55,357 bases of DNA from JBLHOS01 sp047623825. GTDB taxonomy: Bacteria; Pseudomonadota; Alphaproteobacteria; Rhodobacterales; Rhodobacteraceae. Where the stretch lies: the NCBI GenBank assembly GCA_047623825.1, contig JBLHOS010000008.1, forward strand, positions 1 to 55,357, in the 5' to 3' direction. Below are positions 1 through 7,957 of this stretch, piece by piece; the stretch's first letter is position 1, and each line of letters opens with the position of its first letter. A program made the position numbers and the translations under genes. The notes beneath the pieces were generated by a model, which did no database searches, was not told the origin of the DNA, and saw only the letters and a list, made by a program, of their open reading frames with translations.

Positions 1-320
1 GCATCGAGGATGTGTTACAAAGCCACCACTTCCGATCCGGTGAAGAGCTGGAGGCCACGCTGCACCGCTACGTCTGGCTCTACAACCAGCAACTCCCGCA
101 ATCAGCCTTGGGCAGCAAGACGCCCTTGCAGGCGATGAAGGATTGGCACAAAATCAAACCAGGGCGGTTCAAGAAACAGCCGTACTACCGTCCGGGATGG
201 GACAGCTACCGTCTCACTTCAACAACCGCTAAGTCTGGCTGCTGCAAGAGTTCTTGGCCAGAACACTTATTCAAATTCTCGATTGTCCCACGTCCGAGAT
301 CACAGGACGCGAAGTCCTAG
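1..320 (+). mobile_element. IS481-family transposase, C-terminal part (cut by window edge)
   Basis: The reading frame is open from the first bases of the window, so the gene continues to the left. The translated part looks like the end of the DDE integrase core of IS481-type transposases: a helix with LEATLHRYVWLYN, then the conserved PQSALGSKTPLQAMKDW stretch and a short basic tail ending near PGWDS. Family members normally stop just after that tail. Here the frame runs on for about 37 further residues with no resemblance to the family, so the 3' end may be mutated or joined to foreign DNA. No terminal inverted repeat was found between the stop and the tRNA gene. It is probably an old insertion remnant, but the left part is not visible. 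Confidence 0.65.
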
Positions 321-345
321 GACATATCCAGCCTCGTCTAAAAAT

Positions 346-422
346 TGGTGATCCCGGGAGGACTTGAACCCCCAACATCCTGATTAGAAGTCAGGTGCTC
401 TATCCAGTTGAGCTACGGGACC
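346..422 (-). tRNA. tRNA-Arg (anticodon TCT)
   Basis: Read on the minus strand, the sequence folds into a full cloverleaf: acceptor GGTCCCG/CGGGATC, a D arm with TAGCTCAACTGGATAGAGC, an anticodon stem CCTGA/TCAGG around the loop CTTCTAA (anticodon TCT), and a T arm with GGTTCAAGT. The discriminator A is followed by an encoded CCA. It lies downstream of and in the same direction as the complex I subunit gene, and the IS remnant ends about 25 bp beyond its 3' end. Confidence 0.95.
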
Positions 423-499
423 ACTCGGGTGGTGATACGTATTATTGACCTTGCGGTCCAGTCGTTGTCTTGAGATTTCACAATCGGGTTTTAGCCCGA

Positions 500-811
500 T
501 CAGTGGGTCCAGGCGCCGCGTCTGGTTGTAGCGAAATTATCGGCATAGCCGCCCGGACGAATGTTCGGTTTGCGCTTTTTGGGTTGCGTCACCACAACCT
601 CAATCCCATTATTCGCTGCATAATCTTGGGCAGCCTCCAGCGTGTCAAACTGCAGATGCACTTGGCTGTCCATGTCAGATGAACTGGTCCAGCCCATCAA
701 CGGATCAATATTGCGCGGTGACGCAGGTACAAATTCCAAAACCCAGTTACGGGTCTTTGCAGTACCCGAGGACATCGCAGTCCTTGCCGGTTGATAGATA
801 CGCGCAGGCAT
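500..811 (-). CDS. NADH dehydrogenase (complex I) NDUFS4-like accessory subunit
   Basis: This 103-residue protein belongs to the ETC complex I NDUFS4 / 18 kDa accessory subunit family, which in alphaproteobacteria is encoded apart from the nuo operon. Visible signs are the N-terminal ARIYQPARTAMSSGTAKTRN block, the WVLEFVP strand, the MGWTSSSDM stretch, the LQFDTLEAAQDYAANNGI helix and the C-terminal basic segment with KKRKPNIRPGGYADNF. The family caps the peripheral arm of complex I near the NADH module. The ATG at 811 has a GGGAGA ribosome binding site about 7 bases upstream. The downstream tRNA-Arg gene has the same orientation and could share a transcript. Confidence 0.9.
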   Translation of the reverse strand: MPARIYQPARTAMSSGTAKTRNWVLEFVPASPRNIDPLMGWTSSSDMDSQVHLQFDTLEAAQDYAANNGIEVVVTQPKKRKPNIRPGGYADNFATTRRGAWTH

Positions 812-1213
812 CAGCAGTCTCCCTAGATTTCACCCGTTTATCCCGAATGCGGCCCCATGATGCAACTGGCATTTAGTCGCTACTCGTATTGGATCTAGTC
901 AAGTTACGGCTTGGGAGATGCAAGTTGGCTGCCAACCGGGCTCGAGGGAGCGAGGGTGGGGTGGGTGCGCGACCCCGATTGACAGCCTCTTCTGCTGCTT
1001 GCAATTTAAAATTAGGTCAAATTCTTTTTTTTAGCAACAAATTTATCCCCTTAAGGTTGTATAAACTTGTCTAAAACTGTCCACTATTTTGAAAGGTTTT
1101 GTTAACTATTTCAGTGCTCCACATCTACGATAAACGTCAGTATCTGTCAGGGCCTTGAACAAGAACAAAATAAGATCATTCTATGGGTATAACGCCCCTC
1201 AGGAATTCTCCAT
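812..1213. other. Intergenic region between divergent NDUFS4-like gene and uvrB
   Basis: About 400 bp with no convincing gene. The part from about 1000 on is AT-rich and probably carries the uvrB promoter. A TTGAAC at 1155-1160 followed 18 bases later by TTCTAT is a weak candidate. An alphaproteobacterial LexA box (GTTC or GAAC in direct repeat with 7 bases between) was looked for and not found: two GAAC motifs occur near 1157-1165 but at the wrong spacing. Confidence 0.4.
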
Positions 1214-3394
1214 ATGTCCGCCATCGCTCCACAAACTGCAAAAGCCGAAACTCGCGCTCGCCTGAAGTTGGAAGGCGGTAAGCGCTTCATTTTGAGTACA
1301 GAATTTGAACCCGCGGGCGATCAACCCAAGGCAATTGTCGAGTTGTCGCAAGGACTACGCGACGGTGAACGCGATCAGGTGTTGCTGGGTGCAACGGGTA
1401 CCGGCAAAACTTTTACCATGGCCAAGGTGATTGAGGAAACGCAGCGCCCTGCAATCATCCTCGCACCAAACAAAACATTGGCGGCACAACTTTACGGCGA
1501 GTTCAAAGGTTTCTTTCCACAAAACGCCGTCGAGTATTTCGTCAGCTACTACGATTATTACCAGCCGGAGGCCTATGTTGCGCGCTCTGACACTTTTATC
1601 GAAAAAGAAAGTCAGATTAACGAACAGATCGACCGGATGCGCCATTCTGCGACCCGCGCATTGCTAGAACGCGACGACGTGATCATCGTGGCATCCGTGT
1701 CTTGCATCTATGGAATCGGCTCAGTTGAGACCTACGGCGCGATGACCCAAGAGCTTGAAGTTGGTCAGCAATACGATCAGCGCAAAGTGATGGCCGACCT
1801 TATCGCCCAGCAGTATCGCCGCAATGATCAGGGGTTCCAGCGTGGCACATTCCGAGTGAGAGGCGACAGCGTAGAGATCTGGCCCGCCCACTTGGATGAC
1901 CGAGCCTGGAGGCTTAGCTTTTTTGGCGAGGAGATGGAGGGGATTACCGAGTTTGACCCCCTAACGGGCGCCAAAACTGACGCATTCGAAAAGATCCGGA
2001 TCTATGCAAATTCACACTATGTGACCCCGCGTCCGACCATGAAACAAGCGGTTATCGGCATCAAGAAAGAGCTGCGGATGCGCCTTGATCAATTGGTGGC
2101 GGATGGCAAATTGCTGGAAGCGCAGCGGCTGGAGCAACGGTGTAATTTCGACGTTGAGATGTTGGAGGCGACTGGCGTCTGCAGCGGGATTGAGAACTAT
2201 TCCCGCTACCTCACCGGACGCGCGCCCGGTGAGCCACCCCCCACATTGTTTGAATACATCCCCGATAACGCGATTGTCTTTGCCGACGAGTCCCACGTTT
2301 CAGTGCCGCAGATAGGCGGCATGTACAAAGGCGACTACCGGCGCAAATTCACATTGGCAGAGCATGGCTTTCGCTTGCCCTCCTGCATGGACAACCGCCC
2401 CCTGAAGTTTGAAGAATGGGACGCCATGCGCCCGCAAACGGTGTTTGTCTCAGCAACCCCAAGCGCGTGGGAACTGGACCGCGCAGGTGGCGTTTTCACC
2501 GAGCAGGTCATTCGTCCCACAGGTTTGGTTGACCCAAGAATAGAGATCCGCCCGGTCGAAATGCAGGTCGATGATCTACTGGACGAAGTCCGGCTTGTTG
2601 CCGCGGATGGCTACCGCACACTGGTCACTACCCTGACCAAACGCATGGCCGAGGATCTAACTGAATACATGCATGAGCAGGGGATCAGGGTCCGCTACAT
2701 GCACTCTGACATCGACACGATTGAACGGATCGAGATCTTGCGCGACCTGCGCCTTGGCGCGTTTGACGTTCTGATCGGGATCAACCTGCTGCGGGAGGGT
2801 CTGGATATCCCTGAATGCGGCTTGGTAGCCATTTTGGACGCGGACAAGGAAGGATTCCTGCGATCCGAAACCTCGCTGGTCCAGACCATCGGTCGGGCGG
2901 CGCGAAACGTCGATGGCAGGGTGATCATGTATGCAGACCGCATCACCGGCTCAATGGAGCGAGCGATGCGCGAAACCGATCGCAGACGCGCCAAGCAAGA
3001 GGCCTATAATGTCGAACATGGGATCACCCCGACGACAGTCAAAAAGAACGTTGAGGACATATTAGCAGGCCTCTACAAAGGCGATGTCGATATGAACCGG
3101 GTCACCGCCAAGATCGACAAACCGCTGTACGGCGCCAATCTTGAGGCTGTCTTGAATGGCCTGCGGATCGATATGCGCAAAGCCGCCGAAAACCTAGAAT
3201 TTGAGGAAGCCGGCCGCCTGCGCGATGAGGTCAAGCGGCTGGAAACTGTCGATCTGGTGATCTCAGACGACCCACTGGCCCGGCAATACGCGGTTGAGAA
3301 GGCCGTGGATGATGCCCAAAAGGCGGGCGGTCGCAGCACGGCCGGACGGCCCGGCCAAAGGGGTGGAAAATCCAGATATGGCGGGAAGAAATGA
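1214..3394 (+). CDS. uvrB: Excinuclease ABC subunit B
   Basis: UvrB is the damage-verifying helicase-like subunit of nucleotide excision repair; it is loaded by UvrA and recruits UvrC. Walker A (GATGTGKT) lies at residues 59-66, the aromatic damage-binding hairpin (YYDYYQPEAYV) at 111-121, followed by the ESQINEQIDRMRH segment. Further on are the helicase motifs DESHVSVPQIGGMY and FVSATPS, the GINLLREGLDIPE and QTIGRAARN motifs of the second RecA-like domain, and a C-terminal UVR domain around 650-690 (LEFEEAGRLRDEVKRLE) that contacts UvrC. At 726 residues it is longer than the E. coli protein because of a Gly/Arg/Lys-rich tail. The ATG at 1214 is preceded by AGGA at a good distance. No SOS box is visible upstream. 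Confidence 0.98.
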   Translation: MSAIAPQTAKAETRARLKLEGGKRFILSTEFEPAGDQPKAIVELSQGLRDGERDQVLLGATGTGKTFTMAKVIEETQRPAIILAPNKTLAAQLYGEFKGFFPQNAVEYFVSYYDYYQPEAYVARSDTFIEKESQINEQIDRMRHSATRALLERDDVIIVASVSCIYGIGSVETYGAMTQELEVGQQYDQRKVMADLIAQQYRRNDQGFQRGTFRVRGDSVEIWPAHLDDRAWRLSFFGEEMEGITEFDPLTGAKTDAFEKIRIYANSHYVTPRPTMKQAVIGIKKELRMRLDQLVADGKLLEAQRLEQRCNFDVEMLEATGVCSGIENYSRYLTGRAPGEPPPTLFEYIPDNAIVFADESHVSVPQIGGMYKGDYRRKFTLAEHGFRLPSCMDNRPLKFEEWDAMRPQTVFVSATPSAWELDRAGGVFTEQVIRPTGLVDPRIEIRPVEMQVDDLLDEVRLVAADGYRTLVTTLTKRMAEDLTEYMHEQGIRVRYMHSDIDTIERIEILRDLRLGAFDVLIGINLLREGLDIPECGLVAILDADKEGFLRSETSLVQTIGRAARNVDGRVIMYADRITGSMERAMRETDRRRAKQEAYNVEHGITPTTVKKNVEDILAGLYKGDVDMNRVTAKIDKPLYGANLEAVLNGLRIDMRKAAENLEFEEAGRLRDEVKRLETVDLVISDDPLARQYAVEKAVDDAQKAGGRSTAGRPGQRGGKSRYGGKK

Positions 3395-3479
3395 CAGCGC
3401 ATCCCGGCAAAACACCATGGGCATCCATGCGGCTGCAGTCAGGATGCCATTGTCCAAACTTGGGATCCGGCCCCTGCAC

Positions 3480-3911
3480 ATGATGCGCATCACCCTGATC
3501 CTTACCTTAATCACATCGCCTGCATTCGCCTGGGAATTCACCCCCGATCCGGTCTGCACCGTCACCCATGACACACCACAGGCCGCCTTGCGCCTAACTT
3601 ATGATCCGCGCATCCCGGAATATGCGATTACATTGACGCAACTGGGTCAGGTTTGGGCTGATGGCCCAATATTTGCGATGCGGTTTGATGGGCCCCGGCC
3701 CATCGTGATCTCAACCAATCGCCATGTCCTAAGCGACGGTAATACCGCTGTCACTGTCACGGATAGTGGCTTTGGCAATGTGCTGGATGGATTGGAATTC
3801 AACGACACTGCAGTGGCCAGTGTGGACGGCACGCAGCTGGATCTGCCGCTTGCAGGTGCTGCCCGCGCGATTGCCGCGTTTCGGGCCTGTGCGTCGGGCG
3901 CGTCGGTCTAA
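3480..3911 (+). CDS. Hypothetical secreted protein downstream of uvrB
   Basis: A 143-residue protein of unknown function. The start is placed at the first of two adjacent Met codons because this yields a typical signal peptide (MRITLILTLITSPAFA, cleavage before WEF). The same frame is open further upstream inside uvrB, but that part is low-complexity and basic and looks like shadow sequence. The mature part has a single Cys near its N-terminus, another near its end, and mostly short beta-prone segments (AITLTQLGQVW, PIVISTNRHVL, TAVTVTDSGFG). No strong ribosome binding site is seen, so the start is uncertain. The stop codon lies inside the loop of a long perfect hairpin. Confidence 0.6.
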   Translation: MMRITLILTLITSPAFAWEFTPDPVCTVTHDTPQAALRLTYDPRIPEYAITLTQLGQVWADGPIFAMRFDGPRPIVISTNRHVLSDGNTAVTVTDSGFGNVLDGLEFNDTAVASVDGTQLDLPLAGAARAIAAFRACASGASV

Positions 3912-3933
3912 ACCAGACGCGCCCGACGCACAG
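3887..3933. terminator. 18-bp perfect hairpin between convergent genes
   Basis: The arms 3887-3904 and 3916-3933 are perfect inverted repeats (18 bp, GC-rich, with a core GCGTCGGGCGCGTC) around an 11-base loop that contains the TAA stop of the upstream gene. The next gene on the opposite strand ends at 3938, so the structure sits exactly between converging transcripts. Neither side has a T-run, so it is not a textbook intrinsic terminator; it could act in both directions or protect RNA 3' ends. Confidence 0.55.
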
Positions 3934-3937
3934 CGCA

Positions 3938-4204
3938 TTAGAAGTCGAAAATCTCACCCAGGAACGATCCCCGGCTTTTCTTTTTGTAGCCTCGATCCCC
4001 ACGGTCCCCGCGATCACCACGATAATCGTCATCATAGCCACCTCGACCAGCCGAAGGCGGTGGTATCGGCGCAGCACTCCGCTCAATTATCTTGTCCAAT
4101 TCGCCCCGATCCAACCAGACGCCACGACATTGTGGGCAGTAGTCGATCTCAACTCCGCTGCGATCAGCCATCACCAGCTCGGTTCCGTCAATTGGGCATT
4201 GCAT
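3938..4204 (-). CDS. TFIIB-type zinc-ribbon small protein
   Basis: An 88-residue protein of the zf-TFIIB family. The N-terminal half has the family core, with CPQCRGVWLDRGELDKI near residues 23-40; Cys3, Cys23 and Cys26 are plausible zinc ligands. The position normally taken by a second Cys in the first knuckle is Asp (CPID). The rest is a Pro/Gly-rich linker with three RGD repeats and a basic tail ending GEIFDF. The start at 4204 was preferred over an upstream in-frame codon because it follows an AGGAG ribosome binding site and begins at the domain. Role unknown; zinc-ribbon proteins of this type are probably cytoplasmic and nucleic-acid or protein binding. Confidence 0.85.
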   Translation of the reverse strand: MQCPIDGTELVMADRSGVEIDYCPQCRGVWLDRGELDKIIERSAAPIPPPSAGRGGYDDDYRGDRGDRGDRGYKKKSRGSFLGEIFDF

Positions 4205-4301
4205 GGGGCATTCTCCTGTTTGCAGACCCACATATAGGCAGTGTAATCCGGCTGAAGAACAGTAATAGGAAAACCCTATGGCGGGCGCGGATGACGCGGC
4301 C

Positions 4302-4580
4302 CTATCGGCCCAATTCCATCTGGCGCGCAATCTCGCTTGCCCATTCGCCGATAACGGGGATGAAGTCGATCTGGGCCAGAAAAAATGCCAAAAATGACAC
4401 CAATATTGAGGCCCCTAATACAGTGCCTAATCCAAACGCCAGACCGCGGGCGAAATTGAATGCCAACAGACGGCCAACGGAATTGTGCAGTCGCACAAAG
4501 CGGTGAGAATTCAGGTGCGACACCTCTCCCCGCAGAGCCCTGATCTCTTCGACAAGCCGATCGTTCGCAGGCTCAGACAT
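4302..4580 (-). CDS. DUF5665-type small membrane protein
   Basis: A 92-residue protein matching the DUF5665 pattern: an acidic and basic amphipathic N-terminus (RLVEEIRALRGEVSHLNSH), then a segment RLLAFNFARGLAFGLGTVLGA leading into one or two membrane spans (SILVSFLAFFLAQIDFIPVIG), and a short charged end. ATG 4580 is chosen over TTG and GTG codons slightly upstream because GGTGG lies 8 bases ahead of it. It is encoded upstream of the zinc-ribbon gene in the same direction, about 100 bp apart. Function unknown; inner membrane location is inferred. Confidence 0.75.
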   Translation of the reverse strand: MSEPANDRLVEEIRALRGEVSHLNSHRFVRLHNSVGRLLAFNFARGLAFGLGTVLGASILVSFLAFFLAQIDFIPVIGEWASEIARQMELGR

Positions 4581-4627
4581 AGCACGGTCCACCAATTAGA
4601 TTACGACCGCAGCCTAACAAATCCGCG

Positions 4628-4951
4628 CTAACTGTCAAAGCTGTCCACGACGTCATACATTACCGGCTCAAAGCTCCGGCACAGGGCATTGATCCTGCGA
4701 TTACGGGTCCGCATCTCTTGGGTGCGCAGCATCGCCTGAAAATCTCCGCGCACTTGCCATTGTGAATAGTTCGCAACGCGGGTTTGCGCATCGTTCACAT
4801 GTAGCACGGCAGAAACAAAACCCGGCTGCCTTGAGATGAACGCGCTATAGGCATCAGTCAGCTCATCGATCAGGTCTTGGCATGTGCCTGGCGTGGTCTC
4901 AAATGTGGTGATGACGGTTTGCAGATCCGTTCCTTGGGAAATCGTAGACAT
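4628..4951 (-). CDS. Antibiotic biosynthesis monooxygenase (ABM)-like domain protein
   Basis: A 107-residue protein that fits the ferredoxin-like ABM fold. Typical elements are a first strand TVITTFETTPG, a helix CQDLIDELTDAYSAFISRQPGF, the strand VSAVLHVNDAQTRVANYSQW, where Asn-Tyr-Ser-Gln-Trp matches the family's usual YxxW region, and a helix FQAMLRTQEMRTRNRRINAL. Family members range from quinone-forming oxygenases to stress proteins, so no substrate is assigned. It stands alone between DUF5665 and trmL, all on the minus strand. Confidence 0.7.
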   Translation of the reverse strand: MSTISQGTDLQTVITTFETTPGTCQDLIDELTDAYSAFISRQPGFVSAVLHVNDAQTRVANYSQWQVRGDFQAMLRTQEMRTRNRRINALCRSFEPVMYDVVDSFDS

Positions 4952-5020
4952 ATGGTTTGGGTCCTCCCTTGCGCACCATAGCGCAGGAAACCAATCTTAC
5001 CAAACTCGATTGTCTGCACC

Positions 5021-5491
5021 CTATCGCGGCCGGATCGCCTGATAGGCAACGGCGGTCGCCGCATTCGCAAGGTTCAAGGATCGAATATGCTGACCACGCA
5101 TCGGCATGTGAAAAATGCGGTCCTCTTGCCCCGCAAGGATCTCGCTCGACAGGCCTTTGCTTTCTTGTCCAAAGACCAGATAGGCATCTTGCGGATAGTC
5201 TGGCTCAAAAAAGCTTTGGCGGCCAAATTCCTCGAAAAAGAATAGCTGATCGCGTCGCGGTGCCCGCGTGGCCTCAAACGCGGCCCAGGTGTCAAATTCG
5301 GTCAGGCGGACATGCTGCCAGTAATCCAGTCCCGCCCGGCGCACAGCCTTTTCGGTGATGTCAAAACCATACGGTTTAACCAAGATCAGCTCTAGGTCTA
5401 GTGCGACACATGTTCGCCCGACGGCACCGGCATTTCCGGGGATCTCTGGCGCCACAAGGACGATCTTCATGCTGTCTGAACTTTGGGTCAC
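5021..5491 (-). CDS. trmL: tRNA (cytidine(34)-2'-O)-methyltransferase, SPOUT family
   Basis: TrmL methylates the ribose of the wobble base in certain leucine tRNAs using S-adenosylmethionine. The protein shows the SPOUT hallmarks: an N-terminal MKIVLVAPEIPGNAGAVGRT strand-loop with the Asn of motif 1, the KPYGFDITEKAVRRAGLDYW segment, the LVFGQESKGL loop of motif 2 and the IRSLNLANAATAVAYQ C-terminal knot of motif 3. GTG at 5491 has AAGGA upstream; an internal ATG at 5470 begins exactly at the conserved strand and is an alternative start. The gene diverges from the beta-barrel-like gene at 5560. Confidence 0.92.
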   Translation of the reverse strand: MTQSSDSMKIVLVAPEIPGNAGAVGRTCVALDLELILVKPYGFDITEKAVRRAGLDYWQHVRLTEFDTWAAFEATRAPRRDQLFFFEEFGRQSFFEPDYPQDAYLVFGQESKGLSSEILAGQEDRIFHMPMRGQHIRSLNLANAATAVAYQAIRPR

Positions 5492-5532
5492 TACACATCC
5501 TTTAGCCCCATCTTAGGGCGATTAGCGAGTTC

Positions 5533-5559
5533 TTAACCATCTCGCCGCAGGTTAACCAT
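5533..5559 (+). promoter_or_regulatory. Two direct TTAACCAT repeats before the 5560 gene
   Basis: TTAACCAT occurs at 5533-5540 and again at 5552-5559, directly abutting the ATG at 5560. The motif resembles a CtrA half-site, but the spacing (TTAA to TTAA, 15 bases) is not the full TTAA-N7-TTAA box. It is recorded as a possible operator with low confidence. Confidence 0.25.
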
Positions 5560-6276
5560 ATGTTGTGCACTCGGGTTCTCCTTATCGTTCTGATCGCCCT
5601 TGCCCCGATGCACGTCGCGGCGGGTGGTTGGGCGCGTGGTCAGGGGCAGAGTTTTGTCTCTATTTCCCATAGCCGTAGCACGACTCAAACGGCCTTGGCG
5701 TTCGGCGATACCGGCACCGACGGCTACACTATGCTTTATATCGAATACGGGCTCACTGATCATCTGACCTTTGGACTGGATGCAGGTGAAAGTGCGACCT
5801 CACATCAAACGGTCGCGTTCTTGCGCTACACACTGACGGACCCATCTGATCGCACGCAGATCTCGTTTGATCTGGGCGGTGGTGATCGCGCGTATGAGTT
5901 TACGCCCGACATGACATTGTTGCGCTTTGGCCTCTCTGCAGGGCGCGGATTGTCAGCGGAAGGTCTGGCAAGGTTGCCAATGATCACACCACAGGGGGGC
6001 TGGCTGGGGCTAGAGGCGATCGCACTTTATGACAGGACCCACGACACGCTGGACTGGACGTTTGAGGTCACGCTTGGACTGGCCCTGACCAATCGCGATA
6101 AGCTGATCCTGCAGATGCTACATTCCGATGTTGCAGGCGCAAACCGTGCGCTGACCATCACGTCCAGTTATGTGCGCGACTTTTGGGGCCATACCTCGGT
6201 TCGGTTCGCCTCTCAGTTCGGGTTGGGCGGGACTGACCACATCGGCGTTGAGGTGGGCATTTGGCGTAGGTTCTAG
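5560..6276 (+). CDS. Hypothetical exported protein, probably outer-membrane beta-barrel
   Basis: A 238-residue protein with a signal peptide (MLCTRVLLIVLIALAPMHVAAGG). The mature part consists of alternating polar and hydrophobic strands with aromatic ends: SFVSISHSRSTT, MLYIEYGLTDHLTFGLDAG, QISFDLGGGDR, TFEVTLGLAL, DKLILQMLH, and a final strand ending in WRRF. A terminal Phe and a last strand of this kind are usual for barrels inserted by the BAM complex, which is why an outer-membrane location is inferred. No known family is recognised. There is no strong ribosome binding site, only GCAGG about 9 bases upstream. Confidence 0.7.
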   Translation: MLCTRVLLIVLIALAPMHVAAGGWARGQGQSFVSISHSRSTTQTALAFGDTGTDGYTMLYIEYGLTDHLTFGLDAGESATSHQTVAFLRYTLTDPSDRTQISFDLGGGDRAYEFTPDMTLLRFGLSAGRGLSAEGLARLPMITPQGGWLGLEAIALYDRTHDTLDWTFEVTLGLALTNRDKLILQMLHSDVAGANRALTITSSYVRDFWGHTSVRFASQFGLGGTDHIGVEVGIWRRF

Positions 6277-6325
6277 ATGTCAGCTTTGCTAACATATGCC
6301 AATCACCTGCAAATCGGGCACAGTA

Positions 6326-6802
6326 ATGTCAAACAAAATCAACCCAATTCGCGATACGGATGCGCAGGCACGGGTGCTAGCGCGCCGCATCTTGTCCGAC
6401 GCCCGGTTCGGTGCGCTTGGTGTGATTGATCCCACCAGCAGCAGCCCCATGGTCACTCGGATCGCGGTTGCCACGGCGGCAGATGGCACCCTGTTATCCT
6501 TGATGTCTGATCTGTCGCTACACACCACCGCCCTTGGGAAGACACCAATTTGTTCTTTACTGATTGGGGAGCCGGGCCCCAAAGGCGACCCGCTAAGCCA
6601 CCCCCGGCTTACCCTGCAATGTAGGGCAGAGCCGATCGAAAAATCGGGCCTCAGGGTACGCTATCTATCGCTGCACCCAAAAGCGCAGCTTTATTTCGAC
6701 TTTGCGGATTTTCAAATGGTTGCCCTTCGCATCAACTCCGCATTCCTGAATGGCGGTTTTGGTAAGGCCTACCATCTGACCGCTGCTGAGCTAATCCTCT
6801 AG
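6326..6802 (+). CDS. HugZ-like pyridoxamine 5'-phosphate oxidase-family protein
   Basis: A 158-residue split-barrel protein. The start fits the family (MSNKINPIRDTDAQARVLARRI), followed by FGALGVIDPTSSSPMVTRIAV, LSDLSLHTTALGKTP and CSLLIGEPGPKGDPLSHPRLTLQC, which together form the FMN-like binding split barrel, and then the distinctive LHPKAQLYFDFADFQMV segment shared with haem utilisation HugZ and related proteins. The C-terminal haem-degrading extension of true HugZ is absent, so this may be a general flavin- or haem-binding member. An upstream in-frame ATG at 6296 was rejected because its extra ten residues do not resemble the family. Confidence 0.8.
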   Translation: MSNKINPIRDTDAQARVLARRILSDARFGALGVIDPTSSSPMVTRIAVATAADGTLLSLMSDLSLHTTALGKTPICSLLIGEPGPKGDPLSHPRLTLQCRAEPIEKSGLRVRYLSLHPKAQLYFDFADFQMVALRINSAFLNGGFGKAYHLTAAELIL

Positions 6803-6886
6803 TTAAAACAGGCCTGTATCCTTGCCAATCCTGCGCACTTTGTAATTTTTCTAGGTGAAACCAAAAAGCAGTGTAGGGTTGATCAC

Positions 6887-7381
6887 ATGAATTTAAACAC
6901 GCTAGACCCGGATCTGGTTGGCCTATGGATTGTCATAGGAAAGCCAACAACCTATGAAATTTTGCCCGACGCCAGCTATCACGTCGCCGATCCAGAGGCA
7001 GCTTTGGAGATTGCAGCAGATGGCGCGACGATGACCTGGGGTGCAATCGAATATGATCGCATGCTCGGCACTGGTCCCAATATCGATGGGGTCTGGCGAA
7101 ATCGCGAAGATGGCGATGAGTGGTATTTCCGGCCCGACGGCACCTACAGTCTGCATTTGACAGGGTCTGACGACATTTTTGGCATCTGGGCACTTCGCGA
7201 TGATGCCAACACGCTTTGGACCCGCGAATATCGCGGAACGGTCCAGACAAATGGCGCGCAGTTGCAGTTCTTTTTGCCGGCAAGTCCGCCGCTCAGTTAT
7301 GGCTACACGGTTCAAAACGGCATCTGGTCCTTGATGGACCCGCAAAGCTGGAGCGTTCTGGCCACCTATCAGCGTCCCTGA
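6887..7381 (+). CDS. Hypothetical cytoplasmic protein
   Basis: A 164-residue protein with no signal peptide and no family recognised. It is rich in aromatic residues and Asp, and seems to contain repeated beta-sheet units beginning with G-[LV]-W (LVGLWIVIG, IDGVWRNRED, FGIWALRDD, NGIWSLMD), a pattern that recalls lipocalin-like or other small ligand-binding barrels. It ends 6 bp before the convergent DUF427 gene. Confidence 0.65.
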   Translation: MNLNTLDPDLVGLWIVIGKPTTYEILPDASYHVADPEAALEIAADGATMTWGAIEYDRMLGTGPNIDGVWRNREDGDEWYFRPDGTYSLHLTGSDDIFGIWALRDDANTLWTREYRGTVQTNGAQLQFFLPASPPLSYGYTVQNGIWSLMDPQSWSVLATYQRP

Positions 7382-7387
7382 TCTTTC

Positions 7388-7864
7388 CTACCAAAACTCA
7401 GTGCCCAGCGCACCTTTGATGGTGCCCGTCAAATTAGGCGTCATCCAGCCGCCATAGAAATCGCCGGGCTGTGGAATTACCTCAAGTTCCCCCACAAAAC
7501 AGGCCTCCATCTGACTTGCATAGAACGCGACATGATCCCGAAGTGCCGCAAAAACCGACGTTGGATCCGGGTAGGACCAGGCGGCACGGGCCTGCAATAC
7601 CTCCCCGGCCACCACAGTCCAATAGCACGCAACACCTTTCCATTCACAAAAACTGCGTCCTGCGGCGGGCAGTCGTGCACCCGCCAAAATGTCTGATAAC
7701 GGCAGGTAATAGGTTGGGGCATGATGGGTTTCGAGCACGCGAAACGCCTGATCGCTATTGGCAATTTCGATCCCAGCCAGAATAACACGCACCGTCTGGT
7801 GCACGCGCTCCAACGCCGGTGGGCGTGGATAGGACTGCACATTTTCAATCAGCAATTGCGTCAT
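7388..7864 (-). CDS. DUF427 domain-containing protein
   Basis: A 158-residue protein of the DUF427 family. Supporting motifs are VRVILAGIEIANSDQAFRVLETHHAPTYY split over the first strands, LPLSDI, the CEWKGVACYWTV segment with the conserved Trp-Lys-Gly, and VAFYASQMEACFVGELEV near the end. The protein ends with a PGDFYGGWMTPNLTGTIKG tail. Biochemical function of the family is not established. It is convergent with the hypothetical gene before it and is followed upstream by the terminator of the beta-helix gene. Confidence 0.85.
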   Translation of the reverse strand: MTQLLIENVQSYPRPPALERVHQTVRVILAGIEIANSDQAFRVLETHHAPTYYLPLSDILAGARLPAAGRSFCEWKGVACYWTVVAGEVLQARAAWSYPDPTSVFAALRDHVAFYASQMEACFVGELEVIPQPGDFYGGWMTPNLTGTIKGALGTEFW

Positions 7865-7910
7865 AATTTCCTCCGCTTTGATTAAAGAACTAGCGGTAGA
7901 TCTGCAAAGG

Positions 7911-7937
7911 AAAACCCCTGCCCGATCGGGCAGGGGT
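7911..7937 (-). terminator. Intrinsic terminator of the beta-helix gene
   Basis: An 11-bp perfect hairpin (CCCCTGCCCGA/TCGGGCAGGGG, arms within 7915-7936) is followed on the minus strand by TTTTCC. It lies 20 bp beyond the stop codon of the 7958-10252 gene and is in the right orientation. Confidence 0.85.
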
Positions 7938-7957
7938 CGCTGTTTTGGGTGACGGTA

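Noticed and set aside
889..1074. Small plus-strand frame upstream of uvrB
   Set aside because: Basic, low-complexity translation with no ribosome binding site or family.
1155..1170. LexA/SOS box before uvrB
   Set aside because: GAAC motifs occur but not as direct repeats with 7 bases between, so the alphaproteobacterial consensus is not met.
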